A stretch of DNA of 64,000 nt, taken from contig CM067075.1 of assembly GCA_033980235.1 (NCBI GenBank), forward strand, positions 11,134,292 to 11,198,291, read 5' to 3'. The translations under genes and the position numbers were made by a program. The notes beneath the pieces are model-generated. The model saw nothing but the letters and a program-made list of their open reading frames with translations, was not told where the DNA came from and made no database searches. How positions within the stretch are numbered: the first letter of the stretch is position 1; each line of letters begins with the position of its first letter. Source of the DNA: Diadema setosum (Eukaryota; Echinodermata; Echinoidea; Diadematoida; Diadematidae). This document shows, one piece after another, positions 11,381 to 22,708 of this stretch.

Positions 11381-12021
11381 GTATATTCAAATACACAACA
11401 TTACAATCAAAACAAAAGTGCACATATAAAGCAGATTGCAAAAATAGAGAATATGTAACAAAATTACATTACAAACGCACACAGAAAATGACCAAGAACG
11501 AATATAATTTAAAATATAGCAAGAATAAGAAAGGCACCGATAGAAATATAACACGCGAGTTCAAAAATAACAAGACATATGACGTACCAGTTTTCAATGA
11601 CACAGAAATAGATATATTACACTCTAAATCAAATATATAAACATATTGCATTCTGTTTATCCTAAAAGGTCACTATCAGGTTAAAATATTTGCTAGAAAT
11701 AAATGTAATTGAACCTAAATCTGAACTCGAACTAATGGTAATAGTCGGGGGCCTAAGGGCTCAAAATGGGCGGTTTGGTTCAGATTCTTCCAAAAGCACC
11801 AAATTTGGCTCATAGGTCCCTTGTACCATACTCTTTCGATTTTTGATGGGCGCCAAGACCAAAAACCCTTGGGGCCGCCATATTAGTGAAATCCAATATG
11901 GCCGCCATCCGGGTTTAGGTCAACTGCAGTTACAATTTGAAAAGGTTGATTAAAGTTATGAATCCCATGTGGAAGATTTAACGGGGTTAGAGAATGTGAT
12001 TCTAAATATCATTTCTGCAAT

Positions 12022-12061
12022 TCAAGGTCACTCTCACCTCTCAAGGTCACTTTCAAGGTCA
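12022..12061 (+). promoter_or_regulatory. cluster of three TCAAGGTCA nuclear-receptor half-sites
   Basis: TCAAGGTCA occurs at 12022-12030, 12041-12049 and 12053-12061, and an AGGGTCAA follows at 12066. TCAAGGTCA is the extended half-site bound by NR5A (SF-1/LRH-1) and ERR monomers. It lies within the left part of the 5 kb element, so it may be a transposon promoter or just part of its repeat. Function is inference. Confidence 0.35.
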
Positions 12062-12258
12062 AATAAGGGTCAAATCAGGCATTTTGTGCATTTTTCGAAA
12101 AGGTGTCTGTGAGCATTCAACTGCAATTCACTCGTACCCCTATTCTGTCTCATTTGTCGCCTCTTCCATACTCCTTCAATGGTCAATTAGGGCCAAGAGC
12201 GGTTCCATCCCCCTACATATCAATAATGATTATGATAAATAAATGAAAAAAAATATTT

Positions 12259-12406
12259 AAGATATATATATATATATATATTGAAATCTTTGAGCACAGA
12301 AAACGGGCTTCCATTGGTTTCGTTTTCTTTTCTCATTTTCTTTGCTCAAAGTTCTCACTATTTATCAATTGTTTCTGGTCAGTTTTTCTTTCTTTGCTTC
12401 AATATA

Positions 12407-12448
<42 letters not shown>
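12259..12448. repeat. two (AT)n microsatellites
   Basis: AT arrays at 12259-12281 and 12410-12448 inside the 5 kb element. The YI-repeat frames nearby are their translations. Confidence 0.95.
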
Positions 12449-12451
<3 letters not shown>

Positions 12452-12779
12452 GTGTGTGTCTTATAATATATACATGCTTAAATATGGCCGCCATCCTATT
12501 CCAAGGTACCGAATCAGGGTGCAATGGCAAAGAGGGTAATAACATGCCTAATCTTATTTTGTCTTCTGTTTTTCCTTCTGACGAGATAGCTGGATAGCCC
12601 GTATACAACTATGTAGCTGGTCAGTTGTATGTACTTGGGGTGGACCACTTTACCCATTTATGCATCGTGAGTTTTCCGATAACGGAATGCTGATTAGGGA
12701 TCTCTTCATCTGTCTGGGTTTGTGATTCTTACACACAAGGGACTTCCACTTTTTATATCCAAGTGATGAGGTGCAAAGT

Positions 12780-12905
12780 GTTGTGCCTCTACTACACACA
12801 CCATTGCTCAGCTAGACTTGAGATAAGTGGGACTCGAACCCGCGCCGGAACACAAGTCTTTAGACCGCAAGCCATACGCTACCGACTGAGCCACCTCGTC
12901 ACCTT
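12780..12905 (-). mobile_element. tRNA-derived SINE head
   Basis: On the minus strand there is a pol III A box, TGGCTCAGTCGG (12882-12893), and a B box, GGTTCGAGTCCC (12829-12840), spaced as in a tRNA. The D arm is recognisable but the anticodon arm does not close into a standard cloverleaf, so this is a tRNA-derived SINE head, not a tRNA gene. The body probably extends left to about 12540. I could not define its tail or a target duplication. It sits immediately 5' of the decayed gene at 12924 and appears to have inserted into the 5 kb element. Confidence 0.65.
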
Positions 12906-12923
12906 TCATGGCAATTACATAAC

Positions 12924-14317
12924 TTTCCAGCTGGCAAGCGATATGATTCTCCTCCTGCTGAAATTGGTGTATGCCTACTCTCCCTTGACAAGACAGCGTC
13001 TGCTTCTTCAGTGAAGGAAGCAATGGCCGAAGCTCCCAGGGAATCGAGCTCCTCAATCCAGGTTAGACCAGTCTTCTAGGGGCAGTTAACTAAATTCGAT
13101 CATTAAAGTCCTTTAATGGCAGTATCTTATCAGAGTAGTTGAAGACAATTCAGCTGAAGGTTTTTTCTTATCCTTTTTTATTCTCTTTTTATCAAACAGA
13201 ACCGTTTCTGTACTGAAAGCTCAGATGACTAGGGAGACTGAACACCTATTGATGTTGTATGGGATACTGATCCTGAAGAAAATAATCTTAACATTTTTGT
13301 GCAGCAACACTGTGCAGTCCTCTGACAAGAGATGGTGATGGCACCACTCAAATCTCAAGTTATGATTGGAAGAGCGTAGCGTCTTCCTGAAAATTAAGAT
13401 TGAAAAATAAGGAACTGCCCTCATTTATCAGCGCACAGACATCCAAGAATAAATTGGACGGACAACTCATCTTGAGCACCTGATTCGAGACGGAAATATC
13501 CAACAGGAATTGTGATCTCACAACCCTTCAGCTTTCCAACATCTTAGATGCGATCTACACAAAGATATCCTTACAAAGGATGACATAATGTTTTCTGAAA
13601 GCATTTTCTGAAAACAGTATTCAATCGCACGGATGAGCATAACATCACATTTTCAGTAGTGTGCTTTTTTTAATCACATTGATCTGACGGAGTTACGGGT
13701 GGGTCGTGGTATTGAAAAGATAAAGACCTTTTCAGCTCTTTCCTGTACAGCATACCTCTCTTCCAGAGCACAACATCAGGCACTGACACGGTGCTACATT
13801 ACTTCAAACTTGCTTTGATGTGGAATGCAAAATGCCTAAGTAGTGCATTGATGTGGAATGCAAAATGCCTAAGTAGAATGGGTCAGCAAACCAGAGCTCA
13901 CTGACACATTAACTACTTTAGTAATCGTGCTCATGTCCAGCAAGGATTGATGAGCAACAAGGTTTATGGGGCAGTCAGCGTCAGGGTAGGCATCATCTCG
14001 TCATAACGTCAGAAAAATTCAGAAAAAAAAATCAGAAACCATCCTATCTGCTCAAGCGGCGCTGTATCAACATTTCGAAGATGAGTGCTGCTGCAAGTGA
14101 GTTTCTACTGGAATCATGACAGCATGCTTAATGGGTCATGATGATCCCTGACTTCAGGGAGTGGAGTTGGAGGAAAGATGGCACAGGTACATGGCAATTG
14201 CTAGTACTATCAGCCACTCTCCCCAATGCTTCAGTACCAAATTTCATTCGTCTGCACCACAGCTGTTTCAAGGCATGCATTGGGAGGTGGAAAACATCGA
14301 AATGGAAAAAAAAATAA
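12924..14317 (+). pseudogene. decayed gene of an uncharacterised transposon-associated family (HALTGCDT and Cys-rich C-terminus)
   Basis: Five open pieces in shifting frames follow, in order, the layout I recall for a large uncharacterised protein family common in echinoderm and cnidarian genomes. At 12924-13079 a 51-codon piece includes PPAEIGVCLLSLDK. At 13251-13325 there is DVVWDTDPEENN, like the family's VDVVWD block. At 13690-13809 there is ELRVGRGIEK and then ALTRC, like ELWV..G..K and HALTGCD. At 14041-14100 there is AQAALYQHF, like the TQAALxQH block. At 14150-14317 there is EWSWRKDGTGTW, then ATLPNAS, then CFKACIGRW, like the WGW..DG..W, TLPxAS and CxCxxxCxGRCxC end. Stops and frameshifts separate the pieces and most Cys are lost. 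A 31 bp tandem duplication lies at about 13814-13876. Biochemical role unknown; the location inside a TIR element suggests a mobile-element gene. Confidence 0.55.
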
Positions 14318-14429
14318 TGAAATGAATGAATGTGAAAATGCACAATTAAGAGCAGTTGTCAGATGAGCCATGGTCAGTAGGTTGATATTGCTGCAAACTT
14401 AAAGTGGGTGTGAGGGAGGGAATTGAGGG

Positions 14430-14930
14430 CCTATCTGACGGGAGGAGACATTGTCGCAATGGCAGCGTCTCGAAGAAATGATTTTCGCTGTCACAACTAA
14501 CGCGATTTCCAGGAAGACATCTTCAAGCAAAGGGACAACTTATTTGCTTGGAAGTCACAGGGATGTTGGCACGGCTTTTGCAGTCGCAGGGACTTATCAG
14601 AGACGTCTTTTCTCAGCGACTTCTCCCTTTCGTCGCCATTATGTTATTACGGTCTCCACAAGATGTGGGGACATCTCGAAGATGTTGCAGACATATTTAA
14701 TCCCCACGATCTACATGGCCACAGTGATGGAGACTTCGCAGAGACGTCTCGGAGACAAGCTGGAAGACGGAAATAGTCTCTGCAAAAATCGAAAATGTTC
14801 GATTCTCCTGCGAATCCTATTGGGCTCGTCTCCAGGAGACGTGCGTCGTAGAGATGTTGCGGAGAGTATAGTTGCAACCTATATTCTTCAGACTAACGAG
14901 ATACCAACTTATAAAGTGTTGTGATATCAT
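14430..14930 (+). other. GAGACG/CGTCTC-rich block with a 157-codon open frame
   Basis: Dense copies of GAGAC and GTCTC, several joined as the palindrome GAGACGTCTC (for example around 14599 and 14739). GC content is above that of the flanks. The block is open for 157 codons on the plus strand (14451-14924) and 76 on the minus. The protein has no domain I recognise. Repeated short palindromes look more like subterminal DNA of a transposon than like a gene. Could be a nested element; its ends were not found. Confidence 0.35.
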
Positions 14931-15998
14931 ACCAATTTGCGTCCAAGCACTTTGGATGGAATCTTGATAGACCCTAGAAGGTGTCATGAAAGTTTTACTA
15001 TAGCATATCTAATGTGTACCCTGTTAATGGTGTCACTGTGGCACCTGTGAAATATGCTTTTTCCCTACATGGCGTCACCAGGACCGTCATGTCCTCTGAA
15101 CGGCATATTTAGCTGTGGAGGCACATAAAATTTCCTGTAAGGACTTTAGAGTCGAACTTTCTTAAACAAGTTCGAAAATAGCAAATTGATGCCTACCTGA
15201 TGTACTAAAAACTCCCTTAAACACGACAGATTTTTTTCTTTTTTTCATCCAGATTAGGAGTGATCTTCATAATTATCATTCCACTGAATTTAAATCTGAA
15301 ATATGAATACCTACTGTGATTGAGGATCCCTGAACTGCAACAGAGAAATAAAAACACTTCTCTTTTTAGTGGCAACGTCAAGAACGATGGTAATAAAGAG
15401 AGTAGCCCCCTCCCCTTATTGCTAAACTATCAATATATTAGGTAGCAATAGGAATCTATTTCTCATATATGTATGTTTTTATTCCATTCCTTGCAGATGA
15501 AAATAATAAGCCAATAATCAAATCTTGAAAACTCTTTGAAAGGGCATTACCCATAATTCTAACTAGCTCTTTTGGCTGTCATTAAAGCAAATGCAAATAT
15601 ATTGAATTCCGCAAATATGACCAGTCAGTGAGGACATTTCTTCTTAGCGCCTGTAATGTAAAAATAACTGTGGCATGAACTATGATATTCCATAGCTTTG
15701 GACAGAACCTTACTTAAAAGCTTGTGTAGCCATATTATAACAGGCCATAATTGAAATGATGCAGAAAAAAATTACCGTAAGTAATCATTAAAAATGAAAT
15801 TGAAGGGTTATCAGGTCTTTAAATTTAATTGTGAAATAAGGATCTGAGTAAGATCCCTTAAACCTAATTACTCTCAGAAAAGGGTTCTTATTATAATTCA
15901 TGAGTGTATACCTAGTGTTTGATATCTTAACACGAAAGCAGATAGTTTATATTGATGTTACTCGTGAGAAAGCCAACCTCTCCCTCTCTCATAGCCCT

Positions 15999-16670
15999 CA
16001 ACAACTGCAATTCTATTAGCAGGGCTGGCATTCCTCCTATATTGACTATACAAAATGTAGGCAAGCCATTTTCTAAATCACCTATTGTGAATATAATGGT
16101 TAGACCCCAAATAATCCTTAGGGAGACCTTATAAGGAAAAGTTGACATCAGACCATAAAAATAATTTCAGAATCGAATTCCTTGACCCATAAAACCGCTA
16201 GAACTGACTTTTCAAATTATTGTAACACTTTAAAGGTTTTTAATTGTTATACTTGCTTTTAAACGTAGGTGGCAGCCATATTGGATTTTGCAAATATGCC
16301 GCCCTGGAGGGCGCCCTTCACAAGAAATACGCCTTTTTTCAGCCGTCGACAATTGCAATTCTATTACTAAGGCTGGCATTCCTGGAATATTGACCATGGG
16401 CAAGCCATTTTTTTTTTTCAATAAACTCTAATGAATACAATGGCTTGACCCCTATATGACCTTTAGGTGACCTTATAAGGAAAAATTGACTTCAAACCAC
16501 AAAAACAACTTCAGATTCGAATTCCCTGACCCAGAAAACCTCTTAACCTGACTTTTTAAATGATTGTAAAACTTTTATGTTTTCAAATGCAGGTGACCTT
16601 TAAACCTATATGGCGGCCATATTGGATTTTGCCAAAATGGCCGCCCCAGAGGGCGCCCTTCTTGGCGCCC
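15999..16670. repeat. tandem duplication of about 330 bp at the transposon end
   Basis: Two units, about 15999-16320 and 16341-16670. Both carry CAATTCTATTA, GGCTGGCATTCCT, GACCTTATAAGGAAAA, GATTCGAATTCC or AATCGAATTCC, then GCCATATTGGATTTTGC and GAGGGCGCCCTTC. The right unit joins directly to the right terminal inverted repeat of the 5 kb element. Confidence 0.85.
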
Positions 16671-16894
16671 ATCAAAAATCGAAATAGTATGGCTTGGGCT
16701 ACATGTGTGCCAAATTTTGGTGCTTTTGGAAAATTTTGAACCAAAAATCCCTTGCGCCCCCCACTATAATAGATGACTGGTTACTCTGTTTTAGTGGTTA
16801 TAATGGCTAAAGCTCCTTTACCATTACGTTCTGATCATTATCACCGCATTATCATCAACGTTCAGTCTGCTCTAAATTGAAGTTCTCATGTTAA

Positions 16895-16938
16895 GGGACT
16901 GTACAATACTGGTTGAGGTGATGATTCAGGTTTATAAT

Positions 16939-16981
<43 letters not shown>

Positions 16982-17314
16982 TAATGAGAAACCTCCTATC
17001 AAATATGAAAGAGCATGTAATTTCAAGAAGGATTCAACGTTTATTTGATGAAAATTGGCCTTGAAATGGCTGAGATATCCAAAAAAAAAAAAGATACTAA
17101 TAAAATTGACAGGCATGCAACGACTTTTATTAGGATATCTTTGTTTTTCCTTATTTAAGATGTCTTAGTCATTTCAAAGCCGATTTTCATCAAATAAACT
17201 TTTGATTCCCCTTAGAATTGTATGCTCTTTAACATTTCATAGACTGGTTTCTAAATATTCTCGCAAAATGTTACAAGCTGAATTCTCACCTCAACCAGTA
17301 CTGTACAGTCCCTT
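16895..17314. mobile_element. TTAA-flanked fold-back element, family B, copy 2
   Basis: Starts after TTAA (16891-16894) with GGGACTGTACAATACTGG and ends with CCAGTACTGTACAGTCCC. The right target has mutated to TTCAA. Arms match those at 4939-5321 (GGCTGAGATATCC near 17069). It differs from that copy by a (GT)n array at 16943-16980 grown in the left arm. Confidence 0.8.
16943..16980. repeat. (GT)n microsatellite
   Basis: Nineteen GT units inside the left arm of the fold-back element. Confidence 0.95.
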
Positions 17315-17689
17315 CAACCTGAAGTTGTTTTTATATACACTAATACGTGCCAATGTTGTTGCTGGAGAGTAAAAAGCGAGAGCTCAACCTTACAATAAAC
17401 GGAAACACGCGGTGAGATTCTTTGTCAAATTCAATTAGCCGTGGTTATTTTTAACATGCATTTTTCTTACGTGTTCATTTGTGCATCCACATAGATCATA
17501 TTTGCCTTAAACATATTTGTTATCATATCTTGACTTGTTGTTATGTTAAAGTGATCTTGCTGCAAGCAACAACAAGCAAACAACAACAACAGAGAAATAT
17601 TTTTGTATTTATGGTGCCTTCTCTTTGATCCTCTCTCTTACAGTCTAAAAGTCTGTACTTCCACATGAACCTATTCAAATCACGTTCAT

Positions 17690-18150
17690 CTCCACGTGAC
17701 GTTGGATTTGCGATGCGTGAAAAGAGCAGTCTCCGTTATTTGTATGTCGACTGCCATCGAAACTTCTTCACCCTGCAGAGTGACTGTTTGTTCGCATTAT
17801 CATCGACGTTCACTGCGTAAACAAAGGAACCCGATGCATACCAAAATGGGCAGATACGACCCTCGTATTACCTCAAGTCCCCTCATGCACTCAACTGTTA
17901 CGAGTTGAATCCTTTCCGCAGCATAGCCGGCGCGATGACAAACTGCGTCGTGGGAAAATAAGTTTTAAATGGAGTGTTTCTCATAGTCAGAATCCTATAC
18001 ACGCGGTTTGATGGGCTTCGGTTTTTAGCATGTCCATCGCTGCAGTCGGTTAGCTCTTGTCCACCTCTGCGTGTCCAAAGAAGTTTCCCTATCTTGATGA
18101 AGACTGACTTTATCTTGCGCTGACAAAAGTTTCGAAAGTGCAGGCTAGCT
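17690..18150. promoter_or_regulatory. CpG-rich island, possible promoter or exon
   Basis: CG dinucleotides are much denser than in the flanks, with CACGTGACGT at 17693, TCGACG words and CGGCGCGATGAC at 17928. Frames of 70 (plus) and 85 (minus) codons have no recognised motif. Could be a first exon and promoter or a conserved enhancer. No splice site pair was strong enough to define an exon. Confidence 0.3.
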
Positions 18151-18159
18151 AACATATAT

Positions 18160-18753
18160 ACTGTTTAACCCTTCACATGAAGTTATGCCTAAGATTTCAA
18201 TATGATATCGTGCTGATAAGTTTGCCCTTAGCACAGAAAATACGCAAATATAGTTTTGCTTTGTTTTTTGTTTTTTCACAGTAACTTATCTTTCTTTTGA
18301 GATAAGATGTCCCATAAGATAATGTGTCTGCAACTGCTGTGTATTTAATCGATTGTACCCGTCCTGTATTGCGAACAAGTAAATTTCAACGTGGGCGTTC
18401 TATCATTACTGCTGCTGATTTATCTTCTTAGCACAAGAGAATAAACAAAATGATGTTGGTGTTTTTTTTTTAATACCTGAAATAAACTGGCAACGCGATT
18501 GTTCACGAAATCTCCTATTTCTTCAATGACGTATGTGCGTGATTTCTGTGTAGATTACAATTAACGATTCTTAGAGGCGAATTAGTTGCGTAAAAAAAGG
18601 ATGTAACCGCACGTAAAAACGATAAATCAGAACAAATGAAGTCAGGAGAAATTTTCAATAGGAATGCGATTCAACCTGATATGCATTAGAAACATGTAAC
18701 CTATAGAAATAAGAAGTAAAGTTATCTTGTCCATTTGCTGAAAGAGTGTGATA
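18160..18753. other. no gene seen
   Basis: AT-rich sequence leading into the pentanucleotide array. No coding or RNA signal. Confidence 0.45.
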
Positions 18754-18854
18754 TGTATTGTATTGTATTGTATTGTATTGTGTTGTATTGTATTGTATTG
18801 TATTGTATTGTATTGTATCGTATTGTATTGTATTGTATTGAATTGTATTGTATT
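18754..18854. repeat. (ATTGT)n pentanucleotide microsatellite
   Basis: About twenty ATTGT units with three point changes (TGTTG, TATCG, GAATT). The NTIQY-repeat minus frames are its translation. Confidence 0.95.
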
Positions 18855-19364
18855 TTGCATTAAGAAACAAGAACTGACCAAGACGGACAGTTAGGTGATA
18901 CTTGGCTTCATGATCCAGTATAGCAGCTTAAATGTCACTGATATTCCGATGGTGAATAATGTTTTCATATGATATTAATATCTCCGAGTCAGTCTGAATA
19001 ATCTATTTCTTCCTCCACTTTGGTTAAAATACTACTTCTTTGAGGAATATTCTATTTCTCCTTAAAATGCATGCAGCACTATGTTGTCATTTGAAAGTCG
19101 GAGTTATGCCAGCAGCTCTCGATACTGACACTGATACGTCGGCAACAGAAAAATATCATATCTGTGTGGACGAAAAATAGTTTTCACTATACCAAACAAA
19201 CAGATGTTAAAAATCCACAACCTGTCAATGACATTATTACCATATACAAGTACAATGAATTGCAATTCCGTCAACATGGTCTCTTCATTAATGTGAATTG
19301 AAAAAAGGATATGCAAGGGAATTGCCTCTGAGATAAATGATTACACTCATTCACATCCATACGA

Positions 19365-20030
19365 CTTTTGATTGTTTGATTGAATTCATTTCTGCATTTC
19401 TTTTTCTTAAAATAAAGTAACGCAAAGTCAGTTGAACAAAGTTATTGAGCATTTTTTGAATCTAATAGTTGAAACAGGTCAGTGATTAACAGAAATGTAC
19501 GACACTATATACCATGATAACACAAAATGAAGACGAGCAGGTGATATTTTGTACACTTAAGAATTACATGTACCTGCTGTTCAAAAGACAATTTAAAGGT
19601 ACAGTTTATCTTTGAGAGCAGTGATTTCAAAAATTTCAAGTTATCACGTTTGATGCATATGTGTAGGTCAGTTGTATCTCAAAACATCTTATCATAATAA
19701 AATTTTGCGATAAAATCTAAAATGTAGGGAGATATCACTCTTTTTCTCATTAAACCATAACTGCAGACGGTTTAGTCTAGAAACAATTTTATTATAACTA
19801 CATTCACATTTTGTATATTTAACAATACTTAACATTGATTATACGAATTAACATTTTTACAGTGGTTTCTATCCCAAACTCACATTTTGGAACTATTTTA
19901 AAGCGCTAATGCTGGGTTTTTGTTTCATCTGCAAATGGTAAATTATGCCTTTAAACAACTCTGAATATGAAAGGAATGCAGGAGACAATCATCATAACCA
20001 ACGCTTGCCCAGGATGATGTTTCAGAAATA
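19365..20030. repeat. interspersed repeat R1, copy 2, split by a fold-back element
   Basis: The left part (19365-19592) and right part (19955-20030) align with 567-890. The word AGGAGACAATCATCATA and an ACGCTTG follow the interruption, just as GGAGACCATCATCATA and ACGCTTG follow at 828 in the uninterrupted copy. The TTAA element at 19597-19950 lies between them. R1 was therefore in place before the fold-back element inserted. Confidence 0.6.
19597..19950. mobile_element. TTAA-flanked element, family C, copy 1
   Basis: Flanked by TTAA at 19593-19596 and 19951-19954. Ends are AGGTACAGTTTA and, on the other strand, AGGCATAATTTA. A second diverged copy is at 63132-63484, sharing GAGCAGTGATTT, CAGTTGTATC and TTTAACAATACT. 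No coding capacity. Arms are shorter than in families A and B. Confidence 0.75.
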
Positions 20031-21248
20031 CGTGCCACAAGATGATAATTCACTGAGTTGGATATTATGAACAAAAAAGTTTGGTGATGCCTAGTGCAAA
20101 ATTATGAAGAGTTCGTGTGGAGATTAGTTGCGTGTATGTGATATTGTGTCTTTTACGTTCGCATGTTTGTTGTGTGTGTTTAGTTCGTGGCACTTTCTTG
20201 AATGATGGGAGTGAATAGAGAAGGAGAAACAAACGAATAGTTAACGGCATACCCTATTATCAGTATGACATTATATTGATTTAGCATCATAATTATCTTT
20301 AAGCTGTTAATTTGCAATGAATGAATATAGATTCAAATTGGGGTAAAAGATTGCAAACATCGGGGCCATGATGTTTTTAAAGATGTTTGTTCTTAAGGCA
20401 ATTATTGGGTTTTCCAGATGATAGTCAGACTAACGGCGAATATGATAAGAATGAATATTGGAATTAGGGACTGAAAAGTCACTGAGTCCTATCAAATATC
20501 AACAGGAAGTTGACTGAACGTGTGTTTGTGCATAGATAGTGCTGTTTAAGTGTCAATAATTGTTTTATGTTTTCGACTGAGAAAACAATGGATCGAAAGA
20601 AAATCACAAGTAATATGATAGGAGTTCGTGATCAGCCTCACTGTTTGTTGTTGTAAAAGTAATATTAAATTTGCCTTAGTTACAACACAATTTCCCACAC
20701 ACAATGTTACAGAACATAATATACGGTAATATCAGGGCATTTTAAGGCTGGTATACATGAATATATACATTTATTATATCATATCATATCATAGACGAAG
20801 ACTTCGGCGAAACTAAGATTCTCAGGTGATATAGATGCCTGTAGAAATTGAGGTATCAATATTGTGTAAGTGATCATTCTACGATAAAATTGAATCATAG
20901 GCCTACTAACAAAAAGGTGTCATGACCGTTCATTAGCAAACCACTAATGGGATGCTATTTCTGAATTTAGTGTAGTGTTAAGAGTTTCAAAAGTTTTATG
21001 GGGATTAAAAAAAATGTTATGGGCATTAAAAAAAAAATCGTCTTCAAAGAGTATAAAACTATAAGAAGAGAAGATGAATTTATACTGGCATTGACATAGA
21101 AAAAGTATGGGACCCAATATGGATCTTGAGGAATTCCACATAATGATACTGGATAAGAGGGTTCTGAAGAGTGAAATGCTTCATATTGTTTTCTGTTTAT
21201 AATCACTTATTTATGATAGAGCTATCAACGGGTGATTGTTGGCAAAGC
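20031..21248. other. no gene seen
   Basis: Includes a short ATATC repeat at about 20777-20796. A minus-strand 79-codon frame near 20967-21206 has no recognised motif. Confidence 0.45.
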
Positions 21249-21500
21249 ATTTGATTTGTTTGATTTGATTTGATCCGATTTCATTTCTGCAGTTTTCAAA
21301 AAGTGAATATCATATTACAAAACAAAATCTTCCAAAAATAATCATACATTGGGGAAATACGTATATATCAATCATTCTGGTTACGTAAATTGTTGTAATA
21401 CACGAAGAATTGGAAAATTATTAATTATTCAATGAAATTATTACGAACAAAATAGGAGACCGTCGTCTTTAATTGGAAGCTTGACTTTGATGACGGCTTT
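21249..21500. repeat. interspersed repeat R2, copy 1
   Basis: Starts with degenerate (TTTGA)n, then TTCATTTCTGCA, CCAAAAATAATCATACAT, ATTCAATGAAATTAT and AAGCTTGACTTTGATGACG. The same order is at 34431-34700. The microsatellite next to TTTCTGCA suggests an antisense retroelement 3' end. It shares the ending pattern (GGAGAC, then GCTTG, then GATGA) with R1. Confidence 0.65.
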
Positions 21501-21879
21501 TGAAAAGAATACATGATTGTCTACTTGTCATTGCAAATAATTTCACAATATAGATTTTAATTGGGGGGGGGGGGCGGATGAGTACAAGAAGCACAAGTGT
21601 AAGGGTAAGTTATTATTATAACTGGACAATAGCATAATCAGTAGAATGCTTTTTTTTTCTCAAATCAAATTAGTTAGTGACAAGAAAAGGATTGATAGTA
21701 ATTCATACCAGCATGAACAATCGCTTATGAATATTTTTTTCCATGCAGAATTTTAGAAATACTGAATAATGTATAATGGACTGGCAATTTGTTCAAAAAT
21801 CGGAGTCACTTCGCAATATCAAAGGAATTGGGACATTTACCAATAGAACTAGATAAATTGAAATGTATGTAAGAGGTGT

Positions 21880-21946
21880 AAATGTACCGCCGGTTGATCT
21901 GCTAAACACAATAAATGAAATAAAATGAAATAAAATGAAATAATAG
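21880..21946 (+). repeat. retroelement-like tail (AAATAAAATG)n
   Basis: GTACCGCCGGTTGATCTGC is followed by AATAAATGAAATAAAATG units to 21946. The same kind of tail ends the LINE at 28762-29320. No coding part was recognised upstream. Confidence 0.4.
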
Positions 21947-22645
21947 TGTGTTGGAAGAAACTTTGTAAACTCATATCAGATTTGTTGACAATATTTGATG
22001 ATAATTTTGGGCTATGTTGATAAAATAAGTAAAAAATGCATCGGAGATGCCATTGGGTTCTGTGTTAGCTCTTGTTAATATCATAAAATGCAAAAAAAGT
22101 GCTCTTTATTATTTGTCCCTGTAATTTTACTCAAATTTCCCATAACTGATTTACGTTATTTGTATTGATCTACGTGACAAGCGACTCAAACTATTCAATT
22201 GTATTTTATACGGGGTATACCTATTATTTTGAACATAGTTTGCGTGATAACTGCTATTTCATACATTTTATTGCGTGTTTCTATATGGAACACATAGCAT
22301 GATATTCCCTTCATGATCCAAAGGTGCTTATTTCTATGAGAAATTTTCTTTTAACCAATGACATATTCTCAATATTGTTACGATACATGAGCCTATTTAG
22401 TAAAACGTCATATGCCTTATCTGCATCGAATAAATCCCCCGTCACACTGAAAAAAACAAACAAACAAATGACTCGGATAAATCAGATTTTGATAATTCGA
22501 TGTACAGTATTATCATTTTTTTTTTGGTGCTATTTTTTCATACTCTGCTTCGATTCTACATGTTGTGAAGTTGTAAAAGTAGGCAGATGATCAGATACAT
22601 TATAATACAGAAGACCCCTGTCAAAATTATTGATATCATCACCGC

Positions 22646-22648
<3 letters not shown>

Positions 22649-22706
<58 letters not shown>

Positions 22707-22708
22707 CA
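22649..22708. repeat. (AT)n microsatellite
   Basis: AT array of about 60 bp with one ATT interruption. GT-rich sequence follows to 22800. The YI-repeat frames are its translation. Confidence 0.95.

Larger units (their letters stand above)
11742..16766. mobile_element. 5 kb terminal-inverted-repeat element
   Basis: The left end (TAGTCGGGGGCC, then CCAAAAGCACCAAATTTGG, CGATTTTTGATGGGCGCC, CCAATATGGCCGCCAT) is repeated in reverse complement at the right end (GGCGCCCATCAAAAATCG, CCAAATTTTGGTGCTTTTGG, GCGCCCCCCACTA). Arms are about 170 bp. TAA lies outside each end (11739-11741 and 16767-16769), a possible 3-base target duplication. Inside are a SINE head, a decayed gene (12924-14317), a GAGACG-rich block (14430-14930) and a tandem duplication at the right end (15999-16670). 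Superfamily not identified; the TAA target would allow a PIF/Harbinger-like type. Confidence 0.75.

Noticed and set aside
18642..18881. NTIQY-repeat proteins on the minus strand
   Set aside because: Translation of the ATTGT pentanucleotide array.
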